64,000 nt of DNA from positions 1,018,572 to 1,082,571 of the forward strand of contig JAAOMT010000664.1 of the NCBI GenBank assembly GCA_016748015.1, given 5' to 3'. The notes beneath the pieces are model-generated. The model did no database searches. It was given only the letters and a program-made list of their open reading frames with translations, and had not been told where the DNA came from. How positions within the stretch are numbered: position 1 is the first letter of the stretch; each line of letters begins with the position of its first letter. The DNA comes from Geosiphon pyriformis. Lineage: Eukaryota > Glomeromycota > Glomeromycetes > Archaeosporales > Geosiphonaceae. Of this stretch, positions 47,174-59,469 are shown piece by piece. The position numbers were made by a program, and so were the translations under genes.

Positions 47174-49305
47174 ATGGAGCCTCCAAATATACGTTGGGAT
47201 AATGTAATTCAAGCAATTGATGCGGCACAATTCTCGATTCATCAACCAGCCGAGCAAGATTTTGAACAAAAATATATGGTCGAGGTAGAACACATTGAAA
47301 ATAATACCGAGTTAACGTCTGATGAAAAATTGGAAGCGTTTCAGATTCTTACCACCAACAAAGATACCAAAAATTTAATTCAAGCAAAAGGACAAACTTA
47401 TCAATGCAAATTTTGTGGGCGAAAGGGATTCACAGTTCAATACTGTGAACATTGTCTTCGTGATTCTCTAAAAAGGGACTTTGATAAATGGACCTCGGGA
47501 AATACTTTTATAGATGAAGCAATTCGGGAATTTCAATTGAAAATACCCTTGCCATTTCATACTATTGAATGGATACCCCATGAGGATCTAGTCGATATTC
47601 AATTAAAAGCTAAAGGTGGCTGTGCCACAATTTATGCGGCAACCTGGACTAAAGGAATATTAGAATCGTTTGACCCTGAGGAAAAGGCTTTTATACGGAG
47701 TCAACCCATCGCGGTCATCTTGAAACGCCTTGATAAATCAAACAATGCCACTACTTCATATCTACAGGAGGTTAGTAAAGAAAATATTGACTCTAAAAAT
47801 TCTTTTCGACACATGTCCAATGAGGATTTCAATTTGCAAAGATTTTTATTGGTAGTTGAAAAAGCATATTTTGCTTTACTCGTCGGGTCATCATCTCGTG
47901 CCTCTTCGTGGAATTACCAAAGACACAGTGACGGGTGAATTTATACTTGTCTTAACGAAGATGGATCACGATTTACGATCATATATTCAGCAGAATCATC
48001 GATCCATGACTTGGAAAGAAATTTTCAACATATTTTGGTCGATATCGACAGCTTTGATGGGAATACATAAGGATAATTATGTCCATGGGGATCTCCATAG
48101 TGGAAACGTCTTAAATGCCGGGCAGAGTCATTGGATTTTGTCGGATTTTGGTTTCTGTGGACCTGTTGAAAAATCACCCGGAAATCTATATGGAAATCTC
48201 GCTTACATGGCCCCAGAAGTTTTGCACAAAGGAATATATACGCCATTAGCGGATATTTACGCTGTTGGGATGTTGATGTATGAATGTGCAACGGGAATAC
48301 CCCCTTTTTATGGACGTGAACATGATAAAAATCTTGCTTTGCTTGTGACTCGTGGTATACGACCAATCATTCCGGCTGATATCCCAGAAAATTATCAAAA
48401 TATAATGAAATTATGTTGGGAAAGCGATCCCAATCTACGGATAGATGCCGTAAAACTCCGTGAACATTTTTATTTTCTGCGTAAAGCTGCTTTTGAGGCT
48501 GACAGTCCGTACAATAAAACTGTCCCACGACGATCAAATAATGATATTCGTCCCAAGGCAAGCTCTTTATATAGTTTTAAAGAGTTACCCGCGCCAAGGA
48601 AAGCGACAACCAGTGAGTATTGTCTTTTTTCTTTTTTCAAGAGTTACAATCAGAACCAAGAAAATTAACACATTTCTTTTTTTCTTAAAATTAGGGGAGC
48701 AAAATGGTAAATTTTAATGTCATTGAATTTCCCGAATGACAAATCGATTAAATTTTAATCATTTAATAATCTTTCTTTTTAGAATTTGATCGTGGAATCA
48801 GTGATATGATATTAGGAGGTAAGGATTTCCACCAAGATGATTTAATTTCCTCTCTTGAACATTTTAATGAGTGAACTCCTTGTTTTAGAATTCGATAACT
48901 GGGATACACTGGCCGATGGATTAGGTTTACACAAAGCTTTCTTTGATATATTTTATTAAATACGGAATCGGCAAGATTTTAAATTTTTGGAATTTTAATT
49001 AGATGACGTTAATATCGGCAACGAAAGCCATTTCACATTCAACGAAAGCTTGGAAGAATCGTCGAACAAAGAGCGAATAGATAATGGTATGAACATTATG
49101 CTTTATCCTTCACGTGTTTTACCATGAATAAATGAACTTATTAGATCAAAACCTCAAATATACCACAATCAAAATAATTTCTACAGAACATACATTTTCA
49201 ATTAAATCCAAAGACTCTAAAAGATTGGGAAAAAGAGCGTACCTAAAGAGGCTTTTCTCAAGACTTGGATTTTGGAAAAAAGTCCCAAAGAATGAAGGGT
49301 CATAG
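47174..49305 (+). CDS. Protein kinase with CxxC module and multi-exon C-terminal tail, seven exons
   Basis: Exons 47174-47770, 47856-48612, 48695-48706, 48783-48818, 48889-48924, 49003-49086 and 49187-49305 join in frame (all GT-AG) to about 546 residues. Cys78, 81, 91 and 94 form a CKFC...CEHC metal-binding-type module. The kinase domain runs from about 142. It has a loose glycine loop (AKGGCATIYAA), a lysine in VILKRL (184), HGDLHSGN (277-284, a non-RD loop), DFG at 296-298, APE at 318-320 and an N-terminal boundary near SGNTFIDEAI. Catalytic residues are present, so activity is likely; the Ser/Thr or Tyr target is unknown. The tail is acidic then basic (KSKDSKRLGKRAYLKRLFSR). MEPPNIRW was chosen as start; an in-frame ORF extends 37 codons further upstream but is preceded by a poly-T, intron-like stretch. 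The family matches the pseudogenes of the TLDc array. Confidence 0.85.
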
Positions 49306-50522
49306 GGCCTGGAAAATAGTTGTATTTAATCAAAATTTATTAACTATAATCGATCCATGAAGCAATATCCTTGGGAAAATTTCTCGAGCGCCATATTAGA
49401 TCCAAATTAATATGAAGTGTACATTTATCTCATTAAACATTTTATTTTCTCTTAATACATACACAATAACTGCACATTTGCTTGTATATGCTTCAAATAT
49501 AAATGCTATTATAATTTTGCCGTACTCTTCTGCTTTTAATTTGATATCGATGAAATTTTTGCATGTATTTAAATTCAAATAAGCATTAAATTGGTTGTAA
49601 CTGATTGCATCTATATAATTTAAGATCACAATTTATTAAAATGTCAAGTCAATATTTTAGAAATTGTTTTATTATTTATTTTCTTGTTGACCTTTTTTTT
49701 AATATTTTTATGTTATTAAGAATTAAAAATACAATGGTGTAAAATGTTTTTATTCATACAAGAGCAGTTTTTTTTTATTAAATTAAACATAATTGTATTT
49801 TTAATATTTATAATAAATAATAATTTTTTTAAAATTTTCATGATATGAATAATTAGAATTAATAACAAAATAAATTTATATAATGTTAATATTAAATTTT
49901 TTGAATATTTTTTTTACAATTAATTTTGTTTATATAATATTTGAGATAACATGATTGCAAATATCAAATAAATAAACTTTTTATAATAAAAACAACAAAT
50001 TTATCTTATTATTCAAATTAAAAAGGCTTTAAATAAACACTCATATGTTTAAATATTATTTCACAATCTCATACATAGATTCTATAAAAATATGAATTTA
50101 ATGCAAATTTTGAGGTTCGTGAAAAGACCTAAATGAAAAAATTATTTAATACTAAAATCAAACTCTAAATTTTTATGAATATAGGTATAAATTTTACTTT
50201 TAAATCCTTTTGAAATGAAAAAAAAATTCTATTTCGTCGAATTATTTAAATATTCTATTATAGAATATCTTGAAATTATTATTCAATTACAAAAATGGTA
50301 CCAAGGAATATCTTTAAGATTTTATCATTAAAAAAAGCAAATAAAATGATTCACCCGCAAACCATTTTAAAAAAACATTAACTAATCGATTTTGATATAT
50401 CATTAGAGATATTTCGATTTTTATATTTTCGAGACTTAAAAAACTTTTTTGACCCTTTTTTATATCTGTTTTAACTTAGTATCCATGAACTATCAGCTGA
50501 TGGTATTGTCAAGATAAAAAAA
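49194..50522 (+). repeat. Left arm of a ~1.3 kb inverted repeat
   Basis: Matches the reverse complement of 53403-54700 almost throughout, for example CTATCAGCTGATGGTATTGTC at the inner end and ATTTTCAATTAAATCCAAAG at the outer end. It begins inside the last exon of the kinase gene and covers its stop codon and 3' flank. It contains a 77-codon minus-strand ORF at 49629-49396 (KNFIDIKLKAEEYGK) of unknown meaning. Confidence 0.92.
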
Positions 50523-53402
50523 TGTTAATTTTTTTTAATCAAAAATCATTTACTTTTTTCTTATTTTTAAATTAGTGCTTTTATTTCAAAAAATGTAACT
50601 AATTCTTAAATTTACTACAAAATATAATAAAACACCAAAAATAAAATTATGTTAAATAAAATAAATTATTGAATAAATTAATCCTAACAAATACTTACAA
50701 TAAATTTTTTAATTATTTTTTATTACAGATCATTTTAAATTTAAAAATTATTACAAATAATTAACAAATATTTGTTTTAAAAAGCTTGTTATGCATTACA
50801 ATCACTTAATAAATATAATAATTTTCTTTTGGAAAAAATATAAAAAATTAAATAAGTGTTTGGAAAGTTAAAATGTTTATGATTAATAACTATATCTTTA
50901 AATTTGACAAAAAACAATTAAATATTAAACCTAAATATCAACTTGAATTTTATTTATAAATATATTTAATACCATAAAAATTAACTTTGTAAATTAATAA
51001 TCAATTAAAACTGAAAAAAATGTGTTAATTGTTTTATATTCATTCATACAGTATAATGAAAAAAATTGTTTTTCATAATAATTAAAGCCTTATTTGAATC
51101 AAGTCAACAATTTTTTATTTACTTTTGAATTAATTAATGCACAATTTGTTATTATTTAGTTTAATAAGTTGGTTTTTGAATCTAATTCAATTAATAATAA
51201 AAAATTAAAAACCAAGTAATTATAGAATTTTATATCATTGTAAATTCAAATTTTGTTATTTTCAAATTTTTTAAATATATTTATGTTAAAGTTAAAGCAT
51301 TTATAGTTATTTATAAAACTTTAAAAACAAAATATGATTTAAATGTTTTCATAAAATATGATTCACATTTTATTTACATATAATATTAAATATTATATAA
51401 TAAAAATAGCTTATATGTTTTTTACATGTAATAAGTTATTCAAGTCCGCTAAAATTATATTAACCAGCAAAAGTATGAATAAAACCAAAAGTAGATTTAG
51501 CAAAATTCCAAACCCAAAAAACATCTTTGATATTATGTACATTAATTTTATTAAATTTATAAAACTTAAATATTTAAACTTAATGCTGCATTTTTTAATA
51601 TTTTATTAATAAACATGAATACACATATTATATTTGATTTATTTTTAATTATTATAAAAATACTTATTTTCAGTTTTTATATATTTTATTGGATTAGCTT
51701 TTGTTTTGATAATAATTTATATATAAGTATATAATTAACACAATATTTATTTTATTAAAATTTTTTAAGTTAAGTTTAGCTGTGTTAATAAACCATTTAA
51801 ATTCAATTTTTTTCAAGTATTGCTAAAATGTTTTAAAACTCAAATAATTATTGTAGTTTTTAATTTGGTAATTGTATAATTTTTTCTGTTAATTTAAAAA
51901 TTCTATTAACATAAATAACTTTTTATTTAATTAAAATAAGAAAATATCAAAATTAGAAAAAATAAACATTAAAACAGTTTTTAATTTCATGTTAAGTATT
52001 TTAAAAGCAGCTTATTTTTTTGAAATTTATTTGTATTTCATATTTTTATTAAGTAAATAGTTATCTCAATTTTAAAAATAAATATAGCTTTTTTCTTGAT
52101 AAACTTTATAAATTAGTAAAAAATTATTTATATATAAATATTAAAAAATATGTAACTTAAAATATTTATAAAGTAAAAATAATCTGTTTTTAAATAACAA
52201 ATATAATATATCATACAAATTTTATCTTTATTTAATTATTGATTTGTTTATAAATAAATAACTTATATATATTATAAATTTTTATTTACACTTTAAATTA
52301 GAAGCCTATTAGTTAATAATTTAAAAAATTTATAATCTTAAACCAAATAAAAAAATTGATTTACAATATAAAGTCACATATTATTGGGCTTTTGTTTTAG
52401 CAAAATATCAAAAAATATCAAAGCAAAATTATTATTGTTATTATTATTAGAATTAACTGCTTTATTAAATAAAATTTTATAATTATTATTTGCTTTATTT
52501 TTACTAAAATTAACTGTATTAATAAAGTTTTTGCCAAGAAACCAATTTCTAATTTTGCCAGAATTTAAAGCTGTTTTTTTTAAAAAGCTGTTTTATTATA
52601 TAATATGAATTTAACAGAACCAGTATAAAATTGTTAATTTTTATATATTAAATTGTCTTGTTTTTTTAACAGGTTTTTTAAATATGTTTGGCTTTATTCT
52701 TTTAAAACCTTCTACAAATTTATTATTATTTACATATATCTATTCAAATAGCATCAAAGCTTAATTTATTATATTTAGTATCTGATATAATTATATTATG
52801 TTTTAACTTGTTATATTGCTGCTTTTTAATAGCTGTTAAGCAATGTTTAATATATTTATTATGTTTGAACAATACTTTATATCAATATTTTTAATAATTA
52901 AAAAACTTATAAATAATTAAAAAAATAAGTAATTTAAAAAATAAATAAATTAGTCTTTAAAAAGACTTTTAAAATAACAAAAAAAACTCAAATGTCTTTT
53001 AAATAATAAAAAGAGACTAAATTATCTCATAAATAACCAAAAACTATATTATCATTTAAATATTTAAAAATTATGTTACTTTTTGAGCTACTTAAAACAG
53101 CTTAAATTGCCTTTCAAGTTTTAATGTTTCTATTTTGGTTCCATGCATTTGGTTTATGGCCTTTAAGAATTTCCGTTTTATATTCCAACAATAGTGACAG
53201 AATTGGGTGAATTACTTAAAATTTGGTGCACTTTCGCGATTTATGAGTCCAAATTTATATGAGGAAATTGGCTGCAGTATTTTTGGTGGTAGAACATCTG
53301 TTTTTATAATAATCTTATTCATTGATTGTGAGTTCTTGATTTAAAAGATTCGAACTAATAAAAAATATTCACTTGATGTGAAAGTAATTAATCAATCCCG
53401 AA
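50523..53402. other. AT-rich spacer between inverted-repeat arms
   Basis: About 2.9 kb of very AT-rich DNA with no recognisable gene. An 83-codon ORF at 51358-51609 is low-complexity and probably spurious. The stretch 53090-53400 is less AT-rich. Confidence 0.6.
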
Positions 53403-54700
53403 TTTTTTTCATCATGACAATACCATCAGCTGATAGTTCATGGATACTAAGTTAAAACAGATATTAAAAAAGGTCAAAAGAGTTTTTTAAGTCTCGAAAA
53501 TATAAAAATCGAAATATCTCTAATGATATATCAAAATCGATTAGTTAGTGTTTTTTTAAAATGGTTTGCGAGTGAATCATTTTATTTGCTTTTTTTAATG
53601 ATAAAATCTTAAAGATATTCCTTGGTACCATTTTTGTAATTGAATAATAATTTCAAGATATTCTATAATAGAATATTTAAATAATTCGACGAAATAGAAT
53701 TTTTTTTCATTTCAAAAGGATTTAAAAGTAAAATTTATACCTATATTCATAAAAATTTAGAGTTTGATTTTAGTATTAAATAATTTTTTTCATTTAGGCC
53801 TTTTCACGAATCTCAAAATTTGCATTAAATTCATATTTTTATAGAATCTATGTATGAGATTATGAAATAATATTTAAACATATGAGTGTTTATTTAAAGC
53901 CTTTTTAATTTGAATAATAAGATAAATTTGTTGTTTTTATTATAAAAAGTTTATTTATTTGATATTTGCAATCATGTTATCTCAAATATTATATAAACAA
54001 AATTAATTGTAAAAAAAATATTCAAAAAATTTAATATTAACATTATATAAATTTATTTTGTTATTAATTCTAATTATTCATATCATGAAAATTTTAAAAA
54101 AATTATTATTTTATTATAAATATTAAAAATACAATTATGTTTAATTTAATAAAAAAAAACTGCTCTTGTATGAATAAAAACATTTTAAATCATTGTATTT
54201 TTAATTCTTAATAACATAAAAATATTAAAAAAAAGGTCAACAAGAAAATAAATAATAAAACAATTTCTAAAATATCAAGTTAATATTTTAATAAATTGTG
54301 ATCTTAATTATATAGATGCAATCAGTTACAACCAATTTAATGCTTATTTGAATTTAAATACATGCAAAATTTCATCGATATCTCAAATTAAAAGCAGAAG
54401 AGTACGGCAAAATTATAATAGCATTTATATTTGAAGCATATACAAGCAAATGTGCAGTTATTGTGTATGTATTAAGAGAAAATAAAATGTTTAATGAGAT
54501 AAATGTACACTTCATATTAATTTGGATCTAATATGGCGCTCGAGAAATTTTCCCAAGGATATTGCTTCATGGATCGATTATAGTTGATAAGTTTAGAATA
54601 AACACAACTATTTCCCAGGCCCTATGACAAGTCTTGGGAAAAGTCTCTTGAGGTACGCTCTTTTCCCAATCGTTTAGAGTCTTTGGATTTAATTGAAAAT
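53403..54700 (-). repeat. Right arm of the ~1.3 kb inverted repeat, with kinase 3' exon remnant
   Basis: Reverse complement of the left arm. At its outer end (about 54615-54700, minus strand) it holds a copy of the kinase terminal exon (AAAGACTCTAAACGATTGGG, GAGCGTACCTCAAGAG). About 30 bp of the exon, which encode the region ending in WKKVPKNE, are missing. The inverted arm is therefore likely the derived copy. Confidence 0.9.
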
Positions 54701-55524
54701 TTGATAAATTTTCTTCAGATCAATCGCTATACTTCAAGAACACCAATACCCTCTTTAGTATTTATATATTCAGGTTCTCCTTTGTATTAGATATTACTAT
54801 TCAGGGTTTTATTAATTATTTAAACCTGTCCCTCCTTCCTCACATCTCATTACAAATTACACATTCATTCCTTCTCTAGTTTGTTAGTAAATGATTATGA
54901 AGGAATTTTGACGGCCGCAGCTTTATCCAGCCGTATCTAGTAGGTGCTGTATGGGCCTATTATGTAGATCGGTCTATCAATTTATTTCGGGCTTGTGAAG
55001 ATCTAAAATATGCCACCTATGTTCCTTGGTGTAGGGATGCCTTTTTTTTTTACGACAGGCCACCTTCAATTAAAAAGCCCCCGCTGCATCCATACGAACA
55101 CTTGTAGGGTCAGACGGCAATTTCTAGAACAGCAATTAATCTGTCAGCCTCATCTATTTCATTCCCGTTGAATCTTTAGAACCTGTTTATAGTTTTAATA
55201 AATAAGTTAAACCCTGAGAATATTGTTGTTTATTCTCATTAATTACTGCAAAAGCATAGAAGTAAATATTGACCAATGAATGATTTTGGGACGTGTTGCA
55301 ATTAAGGATACCTGGGAATTTTTTTTGCGCGTCATCAAAACAATCTGCACATCGCGTCGCGTCACCCAATTGTTTTCTTTTTATTTGCTATTCCAATTGC
55401 TAAAATCTTTGTTGTCCAACTGTTTTTTCTCTTTTACCAATTGTGCACCCATTCGCGTTGCCTCCCAACTTTCTGCTATGACAAAAGTAAAGGGCCATTA
55501 TTTAACTATTACCCCACTATCAAG
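54701..55524. other. Intergenic region
   Basis: Mixed composition, less AT-rich than the flanking deserts. Several short frames but none with protein features I can support. Probably holds the promoter and 5' leader of the next gene. Confidence 0.45.
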
Positions 55525-56537
55525 ATGGAGCCTCGAACATTTGAACAGTGGTGCAACAATCAAAAAGACCTTTTGGGGAACGAATGTATTATTGACAACA
55601 TTAAGGAGTCTCTGGAATCTCTTTTAAAGAACAAATACGCATCAAAGACTAAAAAAACAAAGGCTACAGAAATGCTCGCAGAATTAGAGGTACTGTACAT
55701 CATTAGTATATTGGGAAAAGTTGGGAATGTTATCATCGAAGAAAAATTCTTCGATTGTGGCTTCAGAGCACACCAAAATGATCACTGGTCAGGCGGGTGG
55801 ATACGTCTCACCCTCTTTGGGATAAGATTGTGATTACAATCAAATGCGGAACTTCTCGCCCTCTTTGGGATAAGATTTTGATTCAATCAAATGAGGAATC
55901 TCACGCTTCTTTGGGATAAGACTTCTGCAGTGACCACTGGTCAGACAGGTGTTGAATCACAGATTAACTGTGGCACTATCTTTATTATGGGAATGAAAAT
56001 TCGATGAAAACAATGAAGATGATGAAGAAGATGAAGAAGATGAAGATGAAAGCACTTCTGTTGAACATGAAGTGGATTTTATCAACTTAATTTTCAGGAA
56101 AAAATGTGGTGAACTGTTGAAAAATTGGGATAATCTATCAAAAACTACAAAAGTAGCGATAAGGTAAAATAAATTATAAAAAATCTTTTTTTTTTCCTTA
56201 TTTACATAATGTCTCTTGCATTTAGTTTAGCACGATCTTCAATCCTCAATTTTGCTGATCAAAGCAAGACATCATGTATGGCTTGGACGCAAGAAAGTGA
56301 TAAAACAATAAATATTGTAAAAAACATGAAAAAGACAATTCAAAAATTAGAATCCTTTAATTTTAAATTTGATAAACGATCAAATTGGATTGTTGAAAAA
56401 ATTGAACAGGTAAATATTATTTTATTTCGATGTTTAAAGTTTATTTTATTTTAACAACAATTTTTTTATAAAAAAATTAGGAAGCAGAGTATAAAGATGC
56501 TCTTACAATATTTTTTTACATCTGTTTACAATTATAG
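55525..56537 (+). CDS. Hypothetical multi-exon protein, first intron junction unresolved
   Basis: Exon 55525-55689 reads MEPRTFEQWCNNQKDLLGNE ... ATEMLAELE and ends at a GTACTG donor. A later exon, open from 55997 to 56163, is acidic (DDEEDEEDEDESTS) then HEVDFINLIFRKKCGELLKN. Exon 56226-56409 (LARSSILNFADQSKT ... KIEQ, donor GTAAAT) and exon 56481-56537 (EAEYKDALTIFFYICLQL, stop) join to it in frame. I could not find an acceptor that links exon 1 to the acidic exon in the same phase, so there may be a missed exon or a lesion. The protein is hydrophilic and helix-rich, with no known domain recognised. The gene is bordered on the right by a 3-kb AT-rich block. Confidence 0.5.
55778..55950. repeat. 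Intronic minisatellite with ~48-bp unit
   Basis: Units containing CTCTTTGGGATAAGATT followed by CAATCAAATG recur at about 55813, 55861 and 55907. On both sides lies the related pair TGATCACTGGTCAGGCGGGTG (55784 region) and TGACCACTGGTCAGACAGGTG (55928 region). It sits between two exons of the hypothetical gene. Confidence 0.8.
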
Positions 56538-59469
56538 GCTATTTTTAAGAGTGTTAAAAAACAAAATGTATTGGCATTAAAAGTATTTGTTATTTTTAAT
56601 ATAAGTAACAATAATAAGACTGGTCTTTTTAGTAAAAAAGAAAACAAAGACAAAAACAAGATACTATTAACTTTAATAAATATATGCCAAAAATAACAGA
56701 AACCCTAGTAGAATCACAGACATTCACAAATTTTTTTCTTAATTAAAACACCCAATAAGCCAAAAATAACAAAATTTATGCATAGCAAATATGCAGCTTA
56801 TATAATTTATCCTTTTTATATAATATTTGGTTATATTAAAGAAATTATTAAACTAAGTATTTATAAAAATATCAAACAGAAAGTAAAAAAATAGAATTAT
56901 TTAATTCTTACTGAATCTCTTGTTATAAAGCTAAAAACAATATTCAGTACAGATTACTTACTGTTATTAAAGAAAAAACACAGATTTAAGAATTTTTTTA
57001 GTAATAACAATGATTTTTCTTAGCAATATATACAGTTATATATATTATTATTAACTGTAGTATATATATAATTATATAAATTATTTCAGTGTTTAGAAGA
57101 GTGAAAAAGGTGTTAAATGAATTGTTAAAATAAAATAAAAAATTGTTATTACTATTTATTTTTGAGCAAAAACTAGTTTTAGTGTAAGTTTTATAAGAAA
57201 AAATAATTAAATTTATATTTAAGACACAAAAAACAAATCAAAACCAGAAACAAACTGTTTAACTTAAACATAACCAAAATTTTTTCAATAAATCATTAAA
57301 AAAGTATAGTGTTTAAAAATCTAGTTTTAAAAATAATAATAAAAAAATTATAAAAAAAACATAACTAAAATAGTTAATTAATTAAAACACTATTTTTAAA
57401 ATTAAATCTCTAACAACATAATACTTTTTATTATTTAATTAATATCATGATAAAAACAAAATTAGATAATAAAATTAACAATTTATTTAGTAAAATAAAA
57501 CATAATATAGAATATTAATAATATATTTTTAAGAATAAAAATTTAAAAAACTAATAACAAATATATAATATACTTTAAATATTAATAAGAAGTATTTAGA
57601 ACTTTAAAAAAAAAGACATATAAAAAAAATAACTAATTACTTATTTAATAGTAGAATTAATAGCAAAATAACATTAATATTATTAAGAAAAAAATAAAAA
57701 AATTTTTGATAATAATAATTAAGATTTCTAAAAATTATTATATTTTAACTTAATATTAACTAATTTTAAAATTCTGAATGCTAGTTGAATTTGTTATTAG
57801 TAATTACAGTTAGTAAGTTTTTTGATTTTAATATATAATTAGATATTAATATAATAGTACTATGTATTAATTTCTAAATATTTATAATAATATACACTAA
57901 TTATTTTTATGTATTTTATGTATTGTTTGTATTCAATATTGACTAATTAAATATTTTATATGTTTATAATAATAATAGAAATATGTTTTTGTTCTATATT
58001 CTTGTTATAATAAGTGATTTTGTGAATTGTTATTAAATTTTTGGTTTTATTATTAAAAAATTTGGTAAATATTACTTTTTTTAAAATTAAAAATAAGATA
58101 ACTTTTTATTTTTTTCTATTATTATATTAATTATTTGATTATAATTAGTTTTTATCTTAATTGATTTAAAAGCTTTAACAAATATAATAGTGTTTTATAA
58201 AAAATTAAAATAATTTAAATGTATTTTTTTTAAGATATTAAATCTAAAAATTAGTGTAATATTTAAATTATAAAAGTTAATTAATATTATATCTTTAAAA
58301 ACATTGAAACTTATTGGGTTTTTTTAAAAACTTTGGTATTATAAATTGATAATATTTTTTAAAAAAAAACAATATTTAAATGATTTTTTGTTTAGTTTAA
58401 TTATTTACTTAAATGGTTTTTTCTGTTTTTTTAATTATATATGTATATTTATATTATTATTTTTTTTGAAAAAAATTTTCAATCTGATAATATATAATAT
58501 AATTATTTTAAGATTAATTTTTTTTAATGATAAGATTATAAGTTTAATAATAAATATAATTATATTTACTTAAATATTTTTAAAAATAGTTTTTTTTATA
58601 TTCAATTTTTTTTTAATTATAAGTTTTTTAGTTTTTAAACTAATTGCTTATTTTAGTAATTAGTCTTATAACTGGTTTTATTTTTGGTTTTTTAATAGAT
58701 TTTTTAGATTTTAATTTAAACTTTTTTTTGCAATTTTTAAATTTTGCTTCAAATTTTAATTGAAAAAAAATTTTTAAAAAAGTAATAAATATCTATTTGC
58801 AATTAGTATATTTTTTTAATCATATTATTTAAATTCTTAAATATAATTAAAAATTTTTAGCATTCATAAAGCTAATATAAATAATAATACAGGTTTTAAT
58901 AAGATTTGTATTTTATTTTTTGGTAAAAAATAATAAATTTATTGCTTTTTTATTAATTATATGATGATTTTTTTAAGTATTTGAACAGATATTTCTAATT
59001 TTTACTGGTTTTTTTTATGATTAAATTTTGGATTTTTGTTGATATATTTTTTGGTGTTTTTTGTAAATTTTTGTTAATATATTATTCAGTTTTATAATAA
59101 ATTTTAACAATAGTTATAACTAATATTGTTGTTTTTTTTGTAATATATTATAATAATTTCTTATATAATCTAAGTTTTATGTTAAATAATTTTTTTTTAT
59201 ATAATAAATAAGAACAAATTTAATTAAAAAACATTTTTTTGCCAATTTAAAATTATTTTAATATTGTAAATAAAGAGCACAGCAGAATTTAAGAACTATA
59301 AAATTAAGAGTTTAATGTTATTTTTTTTATTTTTAGTTTTTTGTAAATTACTTAATTTTTTTTTTATTTTTTTTATTAACGTTTAATAAGTAAGACCCAA
59401 ATGCCATTCAGCACAATACATTAAACTAAGTAATCTAAACTAAGTGCAAATCATGTACTTTCTACATAT
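56538..59469. other. Extremely AT-rich region
   Basis: Nearly 3 kb built almost wholly of A and T, with no supported gene. A Phe/Ile/Leu-rich ORF at 58346-58573 follows from composition and is not called. The right end, from about 59390, is likely the tail of the LINE relic. Confidence 0.65.

Noticed and set aside
48025-48561. Minus-strand ORFs opposite the kinase
   Set aside because: Antisense shadows of the kinase C-lobe exon.
58346-58573. Phe/Ile/Leu-rich ORF resembling a membrane protein
   Set aside because: Composition follows from a nearly pure A/T background; no start context, neighbours or motif.
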